From Primulina eburnea (Eukaryota > Streptophyta > Magnoliopsida > Lamiales > Gesneriaceae): a stretch of DNA of 64,000 bases. Below are positions 43,997-56,673 of the stretch, piece after piece. The position numbers and the translations under genes were made by a program. The stretch is taken from positions 15,781,054-15,845,053 of the forward strand of contig NC_133101.1 in assembly GCF_022965805.1 (NCBI RefSeq), in the 5' to 3' direction. Under the pieces are notes generated by a model. That model was not told the origin of the DNA and made no database searches. It saw only the letters and a program-made list of their open reading frames with translations. Numbering within the stretch: position 1 is the stretch's first letter; the number at the start of each line of letters is the position of its first letter.

Positions 43997-46363
43997 TTAT
44001 CTTGAAATACTTGAATCGGATAGAAATCTCAGAGAGGCTTCATCAGTATTTACATCATGTTCTTCCAGCACGATTGGACTACATTCTTGATCATTACCAG
44101 AAGATTTCGGCTTATAATCCATGTTAAATTTGAACCACTTTTGTTGCTTTGAATAAACTAAAGCGGGGTACAAGAAGAATCCAAGCACAACTATGCAACT
44201 GCTCACTAAATACGTCCTCAGAGAAGCCAAAGACATTACGAGAACAAGTAACAACACCGGAGGGAAACAGAGCATCGTTGCGCCATATGTATTGAAGGGA
44301 ACTTTATATGGCCTGTGTAGATCAGGTCTTTTGATTCTTAGTTTGATGAAAGCTGCAAACTCAAATAGCATTCCTATAGCATATAGGAAGTTGAGGAATT
44401 CCAAGATTTCTTGGAAACTCATCCACGACAAGACGATCACGCCAGCTGCAGAACACAGAATGCTGAACGTTGGTGTTCCATATTTTGATCTGCAAAGTTG
44501 CAAGTTGTCACAGAGAAGCTACAAAATAGAAATCTTAATCTTCGATTAATGTAAGGCAGCCACGAGATTACCAGGTAAACTTGGGAAAGACCGAAAGAGG
44601 ACCAAAAACGGAAGGATATCTTAATTAAAGAAATGCCATCTTAATTAAGGAAATGACAAGTTTGGCAATAATTCTTACCTATTAAGATCTAGAATGCATA
44701 ATTCGAAAAAATCCAGGTGAAGAAAAAAACTCTGATCCATGCCCTCAAGGAGTGATCAGCAGCAATATAATCATTTCATAGCTGATTGATTTTGTTATAG
44801 ATAGGAAAGGGTAGACAACAAAACAATCTTTTACTATAAACATTGTCCTAATAATCCGAATGTAGATGACAATATCCAAGTTAATTGAATGAATCTGGGA
44901 GGAGCAAGAGGAAATGGTAGACAACCAAATAACCTTCTTTTACAAACATTATCCCAAGTATCTGAATCTATATCTAACAAAATCCCAGTCAAGTGAATGA
45001 ATATACGATGAGAAAGAAACGAAGCGCACATGCACCTGAACTAAATTCAAAAATTAGAATAGGAGCATCTCAAGCTAATGTGTTACTATAGAATTTGTCG
45101 AGAAGTCTGCGCGGCACTATTCTTTTTCATCCACCGTGGCACACAAAACAAACTCAAAACTTCTTTTAAAGTCTGTCACGATCAAAACTTCTTTTAAAGT
45201 CTGTCACGACATGAGTTAGTTTGAGCGGAATGAGATAGTGCAATAGTGGTCTCTCTTTGAGAAGCCAACATTAGACTTGATTAGGTGGCACCGGCACTCA
45301 AATACCAAAAAAGCAACCAAATAGAACTGAAAGGACCTTGGAAGCAAGTGATTTAATAGTTATCCATTCCAAGAAAAACGACTAACCTTGAAGAAAATAT
45401 AGAAGGGAGCATCCCGATCTCGCTCATCCCCAAAAGTTGATACGCATCACTGCTCATTTCCGCTTCGAACAAGCCCATGTTTGACAATGCTGAAGCCGCT
45501 TGGATCCACCACTTCAACCAAGATCCACCAATCAACATTCCAATTTGAGCAAAATAACCATCAGTCCACTCACTCGAATCAGTTTCCACCGCACCCGTAC
45601 CCGTGAGAAGAGGAACTAAATAAGAACACACCACCAAAACCACCGCACCCATTAGAGCTCTCGGAAAAGTCCTACTCGGATTCTCAATCTCGCCAGCCAA
45701 CGTACTTGCGTTGTCCCAATAGTTCAGATTCCAAAACAAGCTATTAAAATACCCTCTCCATTCTATCTTCCTAGAATCGACTTGGAGCCATCGACCAGGC
45801 CTAATTCGAGGAATCGAGAGAATGCCCATAACAACAAAAGGAAAAAGGGAAAAACCGGCTAGCAAAACAGCAGAGAATCCCACAATATGCAAACCTCTAT
45901 AATTCAAATATGTCAAAGCAACAGTAATTAACAATAAAGCTGGAATCCTAGCTAGAATGTTATCAAAAATGGGAATTGAATGCTTCAAGTAATCAAGAAA
46001 CAAAACCGGGTAAAGGGCATTGTCCATAACCCCACTAAACCATTTCCAGAACCCTTCTTGAAAACCCCAAAAAGGGCCAAAAGCAGATGAAATCCAGATC
46101 ACGTACCCGCCATTTTCGGGGAAAGTTGTAGCAAGTTCAGCTGTGACAAGAGCTTCAGGCACGCTCCAGAACAGAGGGAAAATCAAGAAACCTAGCAAAG
46201 ACAAAAGAGGGCCACCTCCTGCCTTGACTGAATCTTCCACACCAAATGGACCTCCAGAAACCTCGTAGAAAATCAAAGCAATCAGTGGTAAAATTGTGAG
46301 CTTTGGATTACCCTTTGCAGTTACTGTGTTCTTGAAATCATTATCCACTCGCTCGTCAGCCAT
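43997..46363 (-). CDS. Polyamine uptake (PUT-type) amino acid permease, two exons, 489 aa
   Basis: The exons are 46363-45387 and 44489-43997, with a GT...AG intron of about 0.9 kb; the joined frame is open (1,470 nt). The start is the ATG at 46363 (caATGGCtga context). The frame runs 15 codons further upstream, but without an ATG.

The protein belongs to the APC superfamily. It has about twelve hydrophobic spans, and blocks such as [14 protein letters not shown] (span 1), [52 protein letters not shown] and A-E-M-S-S-D. These are the plant PUT/LAT signatures; the family includes the polyamine/H+ symporter RMV1 (PUT3). The splice joins ...F-S-S-R to S-K-Y-G-T-P, as in the family. Substrate and membrane location are not visible in the sequence. 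The short hydrophilic N-terminus and Ser-rich C-terminus are usual. Confidence 0.93.
44815..45005. repeat. Diverged tandem duplication (~118 bp) in the PUT intron
   Basis: Two adjoining blocks share 'ggtagacaac(a/c)aa...ttcttttac...aaacatt...atg aatc' in order, starting at about 44811 and 44933. A separate tight repeat of 'cttcttttaaagtctgtcacga' occurs at about 45157-45209. Confidence 0.55.
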
Positions 46364-46439
46364 TGACACAAGTGAGGAAAGCAGATCGAGATAACTAGTT
46401 TGGATCACAGTATTCAGCGTTTAATCCATGAAAAAAATT

Positions 46440-47060
46440 CAACAAAAGAGGCCCCTTTCCCAGGATCCCAGCCGGGATTTTGCGTTAATCAGTTGCTATA
46501 CACGTTGGAAATTCTTTACTAATTTGATATTAATTTAATAATTAAACCTCAAGTAGTTCAAAAAAATATCTTCCAAAAGCATGGTCCTCACGTTGTTGTC
46601 CAAAGGAAGAATCATCCATAATGTTTTGTCCAATCAAATCATTTCTCCTGAATGAAAATTGATGTGTGAGATAAACCAAAAGATTTGGTAATAATTTTGA
46701 ATATAGAAAATTCATATTTTTAATATGAAAAAATTTATATATTTTTAATTAATTTATTTATTAGTTGAATCATATCAATATTTTTTCACAAAATAAACTC
46801 GTAAAACTATTTTATTAAAAAAATTTGTTTTAAATTTTAATATGATTTCGAGTTATATAAATTTTAGGAACAAATCCTGCTGTAAAAATCACTTAGCAGA
46901 GGGTGATATTTTACTCCCACGACACAATCAAATTTTATCTAAAAAAAAGAATTTTTATTATATAATTCTTTCTTTTAAAAAACTATTTTATTTTTTTTTT
47001 GTCAATTTTTCTTGTATTATTTTTTTCTTGTTCGACAAGTTCAACCATTTCTTAAATTTT
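46440..47060. other. Upstream region of the PUT gene, AT-rich
   Basis: Presumed promoter area. No unambiguous TATA box could be chosen among many AT runs. Confidence 0.4.
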
Positions 47061-47062
47061 TT

Positions 47063-47341
47063 TTACTTTTTTTTAAAAAAAAATTAACTTATTTCTTATA
47101 TCCCTAAAAAAAATTTCTTGTATTTAAAAATTAAAATTTTATTTTTGGATACCAATATTCGATTAATTGGATTTTGTTGTAACCAAAAAAAATATATTAA
47201 TTTTTAGATACAAGAAAAGTTCAAAATCAAATTAATCACATATTTGTGGCGAAAAATAAAATTTTAACTTTTAAATATAAGAAATATTTTTTTATTTTTT
47301 TAAGAATATAAAAATTAATCCATTTTTTTTTTAAAAAAAGT
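47063..47341. repeat. Long inverted repeat with ~115-bp arms
   Basis: The left arm (about 47063-47180) and right arm (about 47205-47341) are mirror-complementary over blocks such as 'aaaaataaaattttaa(t/c)ttttaaata(c/t)aagaaat' and 'ccaattaatc/aaattaatca', with a loop of about 25 bp. It could be a foldback MITE or a source of hairpin RNA. Confidence 0.65.
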
Positions 47342-47586
47342 TTAAACATAAATATAGTCAAAATATCAAATAATATATATATGTATTTAAAAAAATGAAA
47401 ATAAACTCATATATTATTAAAATAATATTTTTAAACAAGTTCAAAATCTAATTAATCAGAATATGAAATATATATTATACGGTACTACTTGAGATGTCGA
47501 TAACATAAATGAAGAATGTTCAATACAATTAAAAAATATTTAGATAAAGAAAAATAAGAACAGATAATATAGTATGATCATATGAG

Positions 47587-48391
47587 TAGCGCCGGAGTTT
47601 TTATGAGGTCAAAAAGGTCACTGACTCAGGGTTTGATCTTTGAGAGGGTCCAACATATATAATTTGAGTCGAAGACTTGCTGAATAATTTTTTTTGACCT
47701 AATATTAAATAAAAAGAAGAGTAATTTGAATATTTTTTGTTTATAATTGATCAAACTTGATCTTTTCTTCGAGTTCGGTTTGAACAATTTAAACAATATC
47801 AAGAGACTTTGAGGCATTTATTGAGTTTGGAGAAGTTAACGTGTTAGTCTATAACTAGCTTGATAAAGTATTTTATAGAACTTCAACAAATTTTTAAGAT
47901 GCTACAGTGTTTGATAAAACTGAATGATTTATTCTCAAATATTTATATTGCATATAAAATTTTGTTAACTTTCCTAGTGACAGTTGCACAATCAGAAAAA
48001 AGCTTATCGAAGATGAAGTTAATAAACTCTTATCTTCTATCAATAATGTCACAAAATAAACTAAATGAGCTAGCTATGTGTTGATTGACAAAGAAATGAT
48101 CCGAAAACTAGATTATACAAATTTGATATAAATTATTTCCTCTAAAATAGCTAGATAATTATTATTTATGTATTTATTTCAAATATTTATTGACTTGTTT
48201 TTTATGTAATATATTGTTTCTAGTGTATTTATGTATTATTTATTGTATTTATTATTTGCTAAATGAATTTTAGCATTATTCATAACAACAATAGAACTCA
48301 TTTATAAATTTTCGCTTTAGACCTCATCGAACACAGGTCCGATTTTTTAAAATTTTCGCTTCAGGCCTCATCTAACACAAGTACGGCTCTG
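47587..48391 (+). mobile_element. hAT transposon remnant carrying a transposase C-terminal fragment
   Basis: The ends TAGCGCCGGAG and (complement of the right end) CAGAGCCGTAC are imperfect inverted repeats of the CAGNGCCG hAT type. The 8-bp flanks CATATGAG (47579-47586) and TATATGAG (48392-48399) differ at one base. Inside, 47930-48080 encodes a hAT C-terminal dimerisation-like stretch (V-T-V-A-Q-S-E-K-S-L-S-K-M-K-L-I, then M-S-Q-N-K-L-N-E-L-A-M), after which the frame shifts. The rest of the transposase is absent. Confidence 0.75.
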
Positions 48392-48410
48392 TATATGAGT
48401 AATATATTTT

Positions 48411-48745
48411 GGTATCGTTTGGTTCGTAATATGAGACAAATAGTATGAAAATAAGTAATATTTTTTAATAATAAAATATATAAAAATGATAGTTAATATA
48501 ATATTTGATTTGATTGATTAGTTTGATTAAATTTGAGATAATTTGATATTACTATTTTGTCTTTTTGAAAATACGAATAAAATATTTATAATATTATTAG
48601 TTAAGGATAATATTGTAATTTCAGTTCAATGATTTGATTGATGTGAGATAAATGATTGGTAGATGGATAAATAATACAATACAGTAAACATGATATTAGA
48701 TTGAATAAAAATATGAGTAAATAATATAACGAACCAAACGGTACC
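48411..48745. mobile_element. MITE with 17-bp inverted ends
   Basis: The ends GGTATCGTTTGGTTCGT (48411-48427) and ACGAACCAAACGGTACC (48729-48745) match at 16 of 17 positions. The interior is AT-rich and noncoding. It lies only 20 bp from the hAT remnant. The superfamily was not assigned because no clear target duplication was seen. Confidence 0.8.
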
Positions 48746-49506
48746 TTGATGTCTATAATAGCACGTATATTGCAGTGTATAATAATGTTTGATGTAGATA
48801 ATAAGTGATCGATTAAATCTATTAAATTAGTGAAATCTATGAACTAAAACTAAATCACATTGAAAACACTAACACAAAATGCCGAGGAAACCCAACTCTC
48901 GGTCCACATTAATTGTGTGCAATGAGACTTGTTCATTGTTTTCGACTTTCCAAACTAATGTCATCTAAAGAAAAAGATGATAGCAACAATTTGATGACAA
49001 AAAACGACGTGTTAGAATCGGTGAGGTGTTTAGAGGAGGTGAATAAAACCTCACAAATATTTCTTCTTGAATTTGAGTAGCAGTGATCTCAACTAGTGTT
49101 AGTAGCTGAAATCATATCTCAATCTTCAAAGTTCAGTAGAAAAATTAAATATCAGTGTGGAATGAGTCCAACAAAACTTCATGAACCAAAGTGAGAATCG
49201 GTAAACCTTGAATAGTAAAGCGTTACAGTAAAGTGTACATAAAGTAAATCACACAAGAATTGTGAGGTCCATTTACTCTAATGACAATTAATGATCAAGC
49301 AATAATGGTTTGATTTAAAGCTGCAGCGAAAAAAGATTTAAAATACTTTAAAACGGACCTCAGGGCCTTGAAAAATTTCAACATGACCTCCTCGTAAGTA
49401 GGATATCTCGAAAACTCAAGCAATAGTTTATATCAAAATATACTCCAACTAGAGTCATTAAAACAAAAACCGAAGTTAAACACTTATAGCAGCACTGGCC
49501 AGGACT
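48746..49506. other. Region left of E4, possible older retrotransposon remnant
   Basis: No protein match is recognised. The 'tgttagaatcggtgaggtgtttagagg' stretch at about 49010 resembles leaders of repeated plant elements, and the region may be part of an older element into which E4 inserted. Low certainty. Confidence 0.3.
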
Positions 49507-49511
49507 AAGCA

Positions 49512-50692
49512 TGTGACATCTTGACCCGATTTAATAAAATAACAGCGGAATTTAAAATTTTCTTTCAAATGGAAGGAGGTTTCAAAATACATTTTCATAA
49601 AATCATCTACATCAAAAGTAAATACATGATCATTCAAATGATATAACAAAAATACAAAATATCATTCCTATGATCATGTCCAAAATGCCAACAAAATCAT
49701 CTTCCTTCCAACTTGGTATGCATATGACTCCGGTCTCACAATCAATGTCCCGGTCCATCGCTCTTATCTACATCACACGAAATAACTGAAATGAGTATAA
49801 AACTCAGCAAGTGGAACTCTTACATAGCAAAGAACATATCATACTCTGTAAAACATAGCTTTGAAATCATAAAATACCATCAACTCTGAAACATGAATAA
49901 CATAGCAATAGCATAACAATGAGATGATATTTCTCTTTACTCTGGTTGGATTGATATCAAAAGTAACTCTGTCTCTGGTGCTCGTATCCCATCGATATAA
50001 ATCGACAACTCTGAGGGATATAAGCCCATGGTCGTTGATCAACTAATTGCATGCAATCTCTGACTATGTATCTATCAATCCAATAAAACATTTAAACTCT
50101 CTCTGAGGCATTAAACCAAACACTTTGAATACTCTTTCTCTTGTATTCCCTTTTTGAACAATTGAGACATATAGAAGTCTCTACTATACAACACAATGAA
50201 TCCATACATACTATGAATCAAATGGAAGGGAATATCATAATAAAACTCTTGAAATACAATACATATACTATCATGTTAGCACAAAGGATGAAATTCCACT
50301 TACAACCACTTGGAACCTTGAATCTAAACTCTTGGTATACCACCTACAACAATAATCCATAAATAACACCATTAACAACTCAATAATCAAAAGCCCGAGT
50401 CAATTAATCCATAAAACCAACATATTCAACAAACCCATATCATCTCTCCTCCAAAACCAAGAAATAACAACACCAAAAGCTTACCTTAGCTTCCTAGAAC
50501 CAAGAAGAACTTCGATCTCAACTCAATAATCCAACAATAAGCTTAAATCAAAGAAAGGAAAGGAAGAAATGAGGAACCCTAGCCTTCCCAAGGAGAGAAA
50601 TCGAGAAATGAGGGAAAAGAAATGAGTAAAGGTAAGCCAACCATCCAATTATATCACTTAAAATCTCGAAACACGACTTTGCTGTGCGCTAC
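49512..50692 (-). repeat. E4 left (3') LTR, part 1
   Basis: It matches 62343-63523 with few differences. It ends with gctac, the left copy of the E3 target duplication. The E4 TATA-like sequence (gatataatt on the minus strand, about 50648-50656) is in this part, while its dyad array is left on the other side of E3. Confidence 0.92.
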
Positions 50693-52017
50693 TGTAGTAT
50701 CCCGATGCCTAATTTGAGTTAATTATTGGATTAATTATATTTCGGTGGGATCGGAAGGACCGAACAGGGTTCGGATCGTCCGATCAGGATTCGGATCGTC
50801 CGAGACAGGTGGCTGGACCCGTGGAAGACATGCAGGATTCGGATTGTCCGATCAGGGTTCGGATCGTCCGAGACAGGTGGCTGGACCCGTGGAAGACATG
50901 CAGGGTTCGGATCGTCCGATCATGGTTCGGAAGGTCGGAAGTGTACCGGATCGGATCTTCCGAAGTGGATCGGATCTTCCGATCGTTGACTATAAATAGA
51001 GGCGCGAGGCTTCACTTTTTACTCGCCAATTCCGAGTGTTCCAGAGCGTTTTAGTCGTTTCTGATGGGTTTCTAGTCTTTTCCCGAGGTTCAGGCACTAG
51101 CGGGGAGCTACTGGTTTTGTAGCGGAGCTGTGCTCTAGTTGGGAGCTAGCGGTATCAGTGGGCTGACTACGGACGCAGGCTTGAGTCTAGGGCTGATTGC
51201 TAGGATCTACTGGTTTGAGGTACGAAAGTACTATCCGAGATATCCTGGTCGAGTATACATTCTTATATGTGTTGCATGATTATTTGCTGCATTGATATAT
51301 GTTATATGATGCATGCTATTATGTCACGCTTATTGCTGCATGTTACATTTCATCTTGAGCCGTATCTCTTTCGAGATAGTCTTTATTGTTGAGCTGTATC
51401 TCTTTCGAGATAAGCTATATCTTGTGGGGCCGCTCAGCCCTGTCTTGTGGACGCATGGACACCGAGAGTACACAGTGGCCGACGGGTCCGGAGGGCTTCA
51501 GTGATCCGGGACATTTTAGGTCCACGTCTGATCTTGTAGTGGATGTAGTGACCCAGAGGAGTACCGCGCGGCACTATCCACTTGGCGCCTCTAGACTGAG
51601 CATTATTGAGATCTTTTGTGACTCCTGTTTCTTGACTACCCTGGTATCATATCATAGCATGTGCATTTCATATAGGCTTGTATACTCATGCTTTTGTACT
51701 GGGCGTTCTTATCGCTCACGTCCTCGGTTTTGTTTATCTTGGACACCCCATTCCCACGGGGCAGGCCTCAGGTTGGATGGCTCAGGAGGAGGATGAGGAG
51801 GACGTGGAGTTGCCGGTTGAGTTATTTCTTCAGTACTGCTTTGTTTCGATATGGTTGTACCGCATACTTTCATTTTAGTTTGAGTTGTTCTGGATTTCGA
51901 TTGGGTTGTATATCTATCTTTTGTTGACCTTTTCCGCCATTATCTCTGATTGTATTAATTAAGTTAATTGCATGTTTAAATCTTGATTAGTAGGTGATTC
52001 TGGAACGGGTCACTACA
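50693..52017 (+). repeat. E3 left (5') LTR
   Basis: It begins tgtagtatcccgatgcc and ends aacgggtcactaca. The dyad array (50757-50985) is followed by the TATA box tataaataga (50991). Confidence 0.95.
50757..50998 (+). promoter_or_regulatory. E3 5' LTR promoter: TCGGA-TCG-TCCGA dyad array plus TATA box
   Basis: Five units of TTCGGATCGTCCGA(T/G), one with a T change, lie on two ~75-bp repeated segments ('gacaggtggctggacccgtggaagacatgcagg'). Related units TTCGGAAGGTCGGAA and CGGATCTTCCGA follow. The last ends about six bases before the TATA box actataaataga. The transcript would start at about 51020. Confidence 0.7.
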
Positions 52018-52021
52018 TTTA

Positions 52022-52034
52022 TGGTATCAGAGCA
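52022..52034 (+). other. E3 primer binding site
   Basis: TGGTATCAGAGCA lies four bases after the LTR end; tRNA-Met type. Confidence 0.9.
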
Positions 52035-52115
52035 TGCATATGATTTTGGGATATAGATTCTGTTTTGGGATTTTCGTTGACCATTTTACCATTTTCCCCA
52101 TTCTATCTTGTAGCG

Positions 52116-55100
52116 ATGGCTGACCACCTTGGTGATGAGAGTAGTCAGGGGAGTGTAGGTCGTTGGGGTGACCAGGACGATCGTAGGCGTCATCGTGAAC
52201 ATCTTCATCGTCGTGATGGCCCTAGGCGTTTTGAGATGCACCGTTTCATTCAGATGGGGCCTAAGCCTTTAGTCGGTGGTGAGACTCCCGATGTTGCTGA
52301 GGATTGGTTAGAGCGCATGGAGAGTTGTTTCCGTGCATTCCAGTGCACCGAAGAGCAGCAGATGGAGACCCTTAGTTTTCTTCTCGAGGGCCGTGCGCGC
52401 AAGTGGTGGCGATCGACTTCTGCGCCGATAGTCCAGTCTCAGGGTAGGGTGACTTGGGCCGAATTCCGTGCAGCTTTCATGCAGCTATATTTTCCTCCAG
52501 CCCTTCGCCAGGCAAAGACGATTGAACTTCTGAATCTTAAGCAGGGTAGTATGTCTGTTGATGCATATCAGCAGAAGTTCTTCGAGTTGTTACCCTTTGC
52601 TCCTCATATTAGTGGCAGTTCTGAGGCCAAGTATGACCATTTCCTTCAGGGTCTTAACCAGGAGATCTTTGATCGAGTCACTGTCTGCGATAATCCTACT
52701 TCTTATGATGGATTAGTGAACCGGTGTCGCCAGGCAGAGATCAGTCTCCAGCGTGGTAGGTCTATTCTTTCTTCTAGACCTCCGAATACTTTGAGCCCTC
52801 GATCTCAGTCTTTCAAGAAGTCAGGTTCTTCTTCTTCTGGATCTGGATCTCGGTCTAGCGGTGTTTTTCGCTTTGGTAAGAAGAAGGTTTCTTGTGTGCA
52901 TTGTGGGAAGAACCATCCATCGGAGCAGTGCCGATCAGCCGCGGGAGCTTGTTTTCAGTGCGGAGAGTTGGGTCATCTTAAGAAGAATTGTCCTCAGTTG
53001 CGAGGTGGAGCAGGATCTGGTTCCGGATCTCAGACGACTGTTCAGCAGAGGATGCAGGGTCAGGCAATGGGTAGTTCAAACCTTCGACCTCGTGCCCAAG
53101 GTCAGGTATTTGCGCTGAACCAGGATCAGGCTGCAGATGAGTCAGGGAGAGTCATAGCAGGTACTTTTTGTTTATGCGGTATTCCTGCTTTTGTTCTTAT
53201 TGATACCGGAGCATCACATTCATTCATTTCTGCACGATTTGTTAAGCGTCATAAGTTACCGTATGTTTCTCTAGACGTCATTCTTTCCGTTTTTACTCCG
53301 ATGGGTCATTCGGTGTTAGCAAAGCGTCTAGTGATGGGTTGTCCCTTAGATTTTGAGGGTAACGAATTGACTGCGAATCTTATGATCCTAGAGATGGAAG
53401 ATTTTGATTGTATTTTGGGTATAGACCTATTGACTACCTACCGAGCTACTGTGGATTGTTACCAGAAGCTTGTTCAGTTTCGTACGACTGAGAGCTCTAG
53501 TTGGTTTTTCTATGGTGAGGGAGCGCGACCTCCGATGCCAGTGGTATCTGCTCTGAAAGCCTGTCGTGCTTTAGAGTCGGGCGGGGAAGGCTACCTCATC
53601 TATGCGGTTGATTCGTCCACAGGTAGTGTTGGTATAGATGATATTCCAGTGGTTTGTGAGTTTCCTGATGTTTTCCCAGATGAGATTCCTGGTTTTCCTC
53701 CGATTAGAAAGGTGGAATTTGGCATCGAGTTAATGCCAGGGACTACACCGATTTCTCGTGCCCCCTATCGTCTTGCTCCGTCAGAGATGAGAGAATTGAA
53801 GCAGCAATTGCAGGATCTTCTTGATAAAGGTTATATTCGCCCGAGTGTTTCACCTTGGGGAGCTCCAGTCTTGTTTGTCAAGAAAAAGGATGGATCGATG
53901 CGATTGTGTATTGATTATCGCCAGCTGAATCGTGTGACGATCAAAAACAAGTATCCATTACCTCGTATTGATGACTTGTTCGATCAGCTTCAGGGTACCT
54001 CTATTTACTCCAAGATTGACTTGCGATCGGGTTATCATCAGATGAGAGTTAGAGATGATGATATTTCCAAGACTGCATTTCGTACTCGATATGGGCATTA
54101 CGAGTTTCTAGTTATGCCATTCGGATTGACAAATGCGCCAGCGGTGTTCATGGATCTGATGAACCGAGTCTTTCGGGATTTTCTAGATCAGTTTGTTGTG
54201 GTTTTCATCGACGATATCTTGATTTATTCTCACAGTGTGGAAGAGCATACCCATCACTTGAGGATTGTGTTGCAGATTCTTCGCGAGAAGCAATTGTATG
54301 CTAAGCTGAGTAAGTGCGAGTTCTGGATTAATCGTGTAGTATTCCTTGGTCATGTGATTTCCAAGGAAGGAGTTTCTGTGGATCCTAGCAAGATTGAGGC
54401 AGTGCTGAATTGGTCACGTCCGACGAAAGTGGCCGAGATCCGTAGTTTTCTAGGTCTGGCAGGGTATTATCGTCGCTTCATCGTGAATTTCTCTCAGGTA
54501 GCTAGACCATTGACGCAACTTACTCGGAAGGATGTTCCATTTGAATGGTCATCTGAGTGCGAAGATAGTTTCAGAGAGCTTCGTCGACTACTGACTTCTG
54601 CACCTGTTTTGGCGTTACCGTCAGGATCTGATGGTTTCAGTGTTTACACCGATGCCTCTTTTCAAGGCTTAGGGTGTGTGTTGATGCAGAATGGTCATGT
54701 GATCGCTTATGCTTCCAGACAGTTAAAATCTCACGAGGAGAAGTACCATATTCATGATCTAGAATTAGCTGCTATTGTGTTTGCGCTAAAGATCTGGCGT
54801 CATTATTTGTACGGTGTTCAGTTTGAAATCTTTACTGATCATAAGAGTCTGAAGTATCTGTTCACTCAGGCTGAGTTGAACATGAGACAACGTCGTTGGA
54901 TGGATCTACTTAAAGATTATGATTGTGTGATCAAGTACCATCCAGGTTCTGCGAATCTCACAGCTGATGCTCTTAGTCGCAAGGTGAGAGCCTCTGCACT
55001 TCAGACCAGTGCTATGTCTAGTACTGTCCAGGATTGTTGTTCGTTGGGGTTTAAGTTCAAACATCGGAAAGGTATGGAGAGCATTCGTGTTGCTACCATT

Positions 55101-56534
55101 TTATCTGAGCCAACTTTGTTTATTCGGATTCGAAATGCTCAGATGTCTGATCTCAAGACTCAGAGATTAGCTCGATTGGTTGGTGGAGATAACAATTTCC
55201 ATTATCAGTCTAATGGTCTTCTGTGTTTGTCTAATCGGGTTGTAGTACCAGAGGATGATACTTTGAGGGAAGAGATCTTGTCTCAGGCTCATCGAAACAA
55301 GTTAAGTGTTCATCCGGGAAGCAACAAGATGTATAAAGATTTGAGGACACGATTTTGGTGGAAAGGGATGAAGCGCAGCATTTATCAGTTTGTCTCCAAG
55401 TGTCTAGTTTGTCAGCAGGTTAAGGCAGAGCACCGTCGACCGGGAAGATTATTGTTGAACTTACCTATTCCTGAATGGAAGTGGGAGCATATCGCGATGG
55501 ACTTCATTACTCACTTACCATTGTCTTCGAGGAACAGTGATGCTATTTGGGTAGTGGTGGATCGACTCACCAAGTCTGCTCATTTTCTGCCATATAACCG
55601 TGATTTCACTTTCGATCGTATGGCTCGATTGTATATTCAAGAGATTTTACGTTTGCATGGAGTGCCAGTCAGTATTGTTAGTGACAGAGATCCTCGTTTT
55701 ACCTCACGATTTTGGGGTAGTTTCCGGTCAGCATTGGGTACTTCACTAAGTTTGAGTACGGCTTATCATCCAGAGACCGACGGTCAGTCAGAGAGGACTA
55801 TCCGTACACTTGAGGATATGTTGCGAGCTTGTGTTATGGATTTCGGAACCGCTTGGCAGGATCATTTGCCTTTGATTGAGTTCGCGTACAACAACAGCTA
55901 TCATCGTAGTATTTGTATGGCACCATTTGAGGCGTTGTATGGGCGACGTTGTCGTACTCCATTATTCTGGGACGAAGTTGGGGAACGACATGTTGAGGGA
56001 CCGGAGTTAGTCCAGCAGGCTATTGATAAGGTTGCAGTAATCAAGAAGCGGATTAAGACTGCTCAGGATCGACAAGCGAGTTATGCGAACACCAAGCGCA
56101 GACCTCTTCATTTTGATGCAGGCGAGAAAGTGTTTCTCAAGGTATCACCTTTTCGGAGGATTCTGAGATTTGGACTCAAGGGTAAGCTATCTCCGAGATT
56201 CATTGGTCCTTTTGAGATCTTAGAATGTGTGGGAGATTTGGCCTACAGATTAGCTTTGCCACCGTATCTGTCTAGTGTTCACAATGTGTTTCATGTGTCC
56301 TTGTTGAGACGATACGTAGCGGATGAGTCTCATGTTTTGCATCCAACAGAAGTTCAACTGAATCCGGATTTGTCTTTTGTGGAAAGACCGGTTTCGATCT
56401 TAGACCGGAAGGATAAGGTACTGCGGAATAAGACTATTCCTCTTGTCTTAGTGCAGTGGCAACGCCGAGGTACTGAAGAAGCTACTTGGGAACTAGAGAG
56501 TCGTATGCGGTCAGAGCATCCAGAGTTGTTCTAG
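52116..56534 (+). CDS. E3 gag-pol polyprotein, intact, 1,472 aa
   Basis: A single frame from the ATG at 52116 (gcgATGGCtga) to the TAG at 56532-56534. The frame is open a little further upstream, but without an ATG.

Domains with approximate residues: gag 60-230; zinc knuckle C-F-Q-C-G-E-L-G-H...C about 278-292; aspartic protease L-I-D-T-G-A-S-H about 360; reverse transcriptase 545-720, with V-F-I-D-D-I-L about 697; RNase H Y-T-D-A-S about 843; integrase finger H-P-G-S...C-L-V-C about 1065-1105; integrase catalytic blocks M-D-F-I-T about 1129, V-S-D-R-D-P-R about 1189 and Q-S-E-R-T-I about 1226; and a chromodomain-like tail E-E-A-T-W-E-L-E about 1455.

The tail places it among chromoviruses, probably Tekay/Del. 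Gag and pol are fused in one frame with no shift, as usual in this group. It could be translated and mobile; expression is not shown. Confidence 0.95.
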
Positions 56535-56657
56535 TTGTATTATTTTCAGTTATGATTGTAACTTCAGTTGTACTTTCGGTTGTAATTCATTCTTAAGTTG
56601 AATGTATTGTTGTTCAAAATTGTCATTCTTCAGACACGATTTCGCGGACGAAATCCT

Positions 56658-56673
56658 TTTTAGGGGGGGAAAA
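56658..56673 (+). other. E3 polypurine tract
   Basis: ttttaggggggga followed by aaa abuts the right LTR. Confidence 0.85.

Noticed and set aside
43792..44127. Plus-strand open frames opposite the PUT last exon (43792-44127, 44193-44549)
   Set aside because: Antisense of a well-supported coding exon.
46364..46408. Longer N-terminus for the PUT protein
   Set aside because: The extra 15 codons have no ATG. The ATG at 46363 has a good context and fits the family.
50745..50999. Open frame over the E3 dyad array with repeated R-I-V-R-S/S-D-R-P peptides
   Set aside because: It lies upstream of the TATA box in U3 and changes length with the array. The real product starts at 52116.
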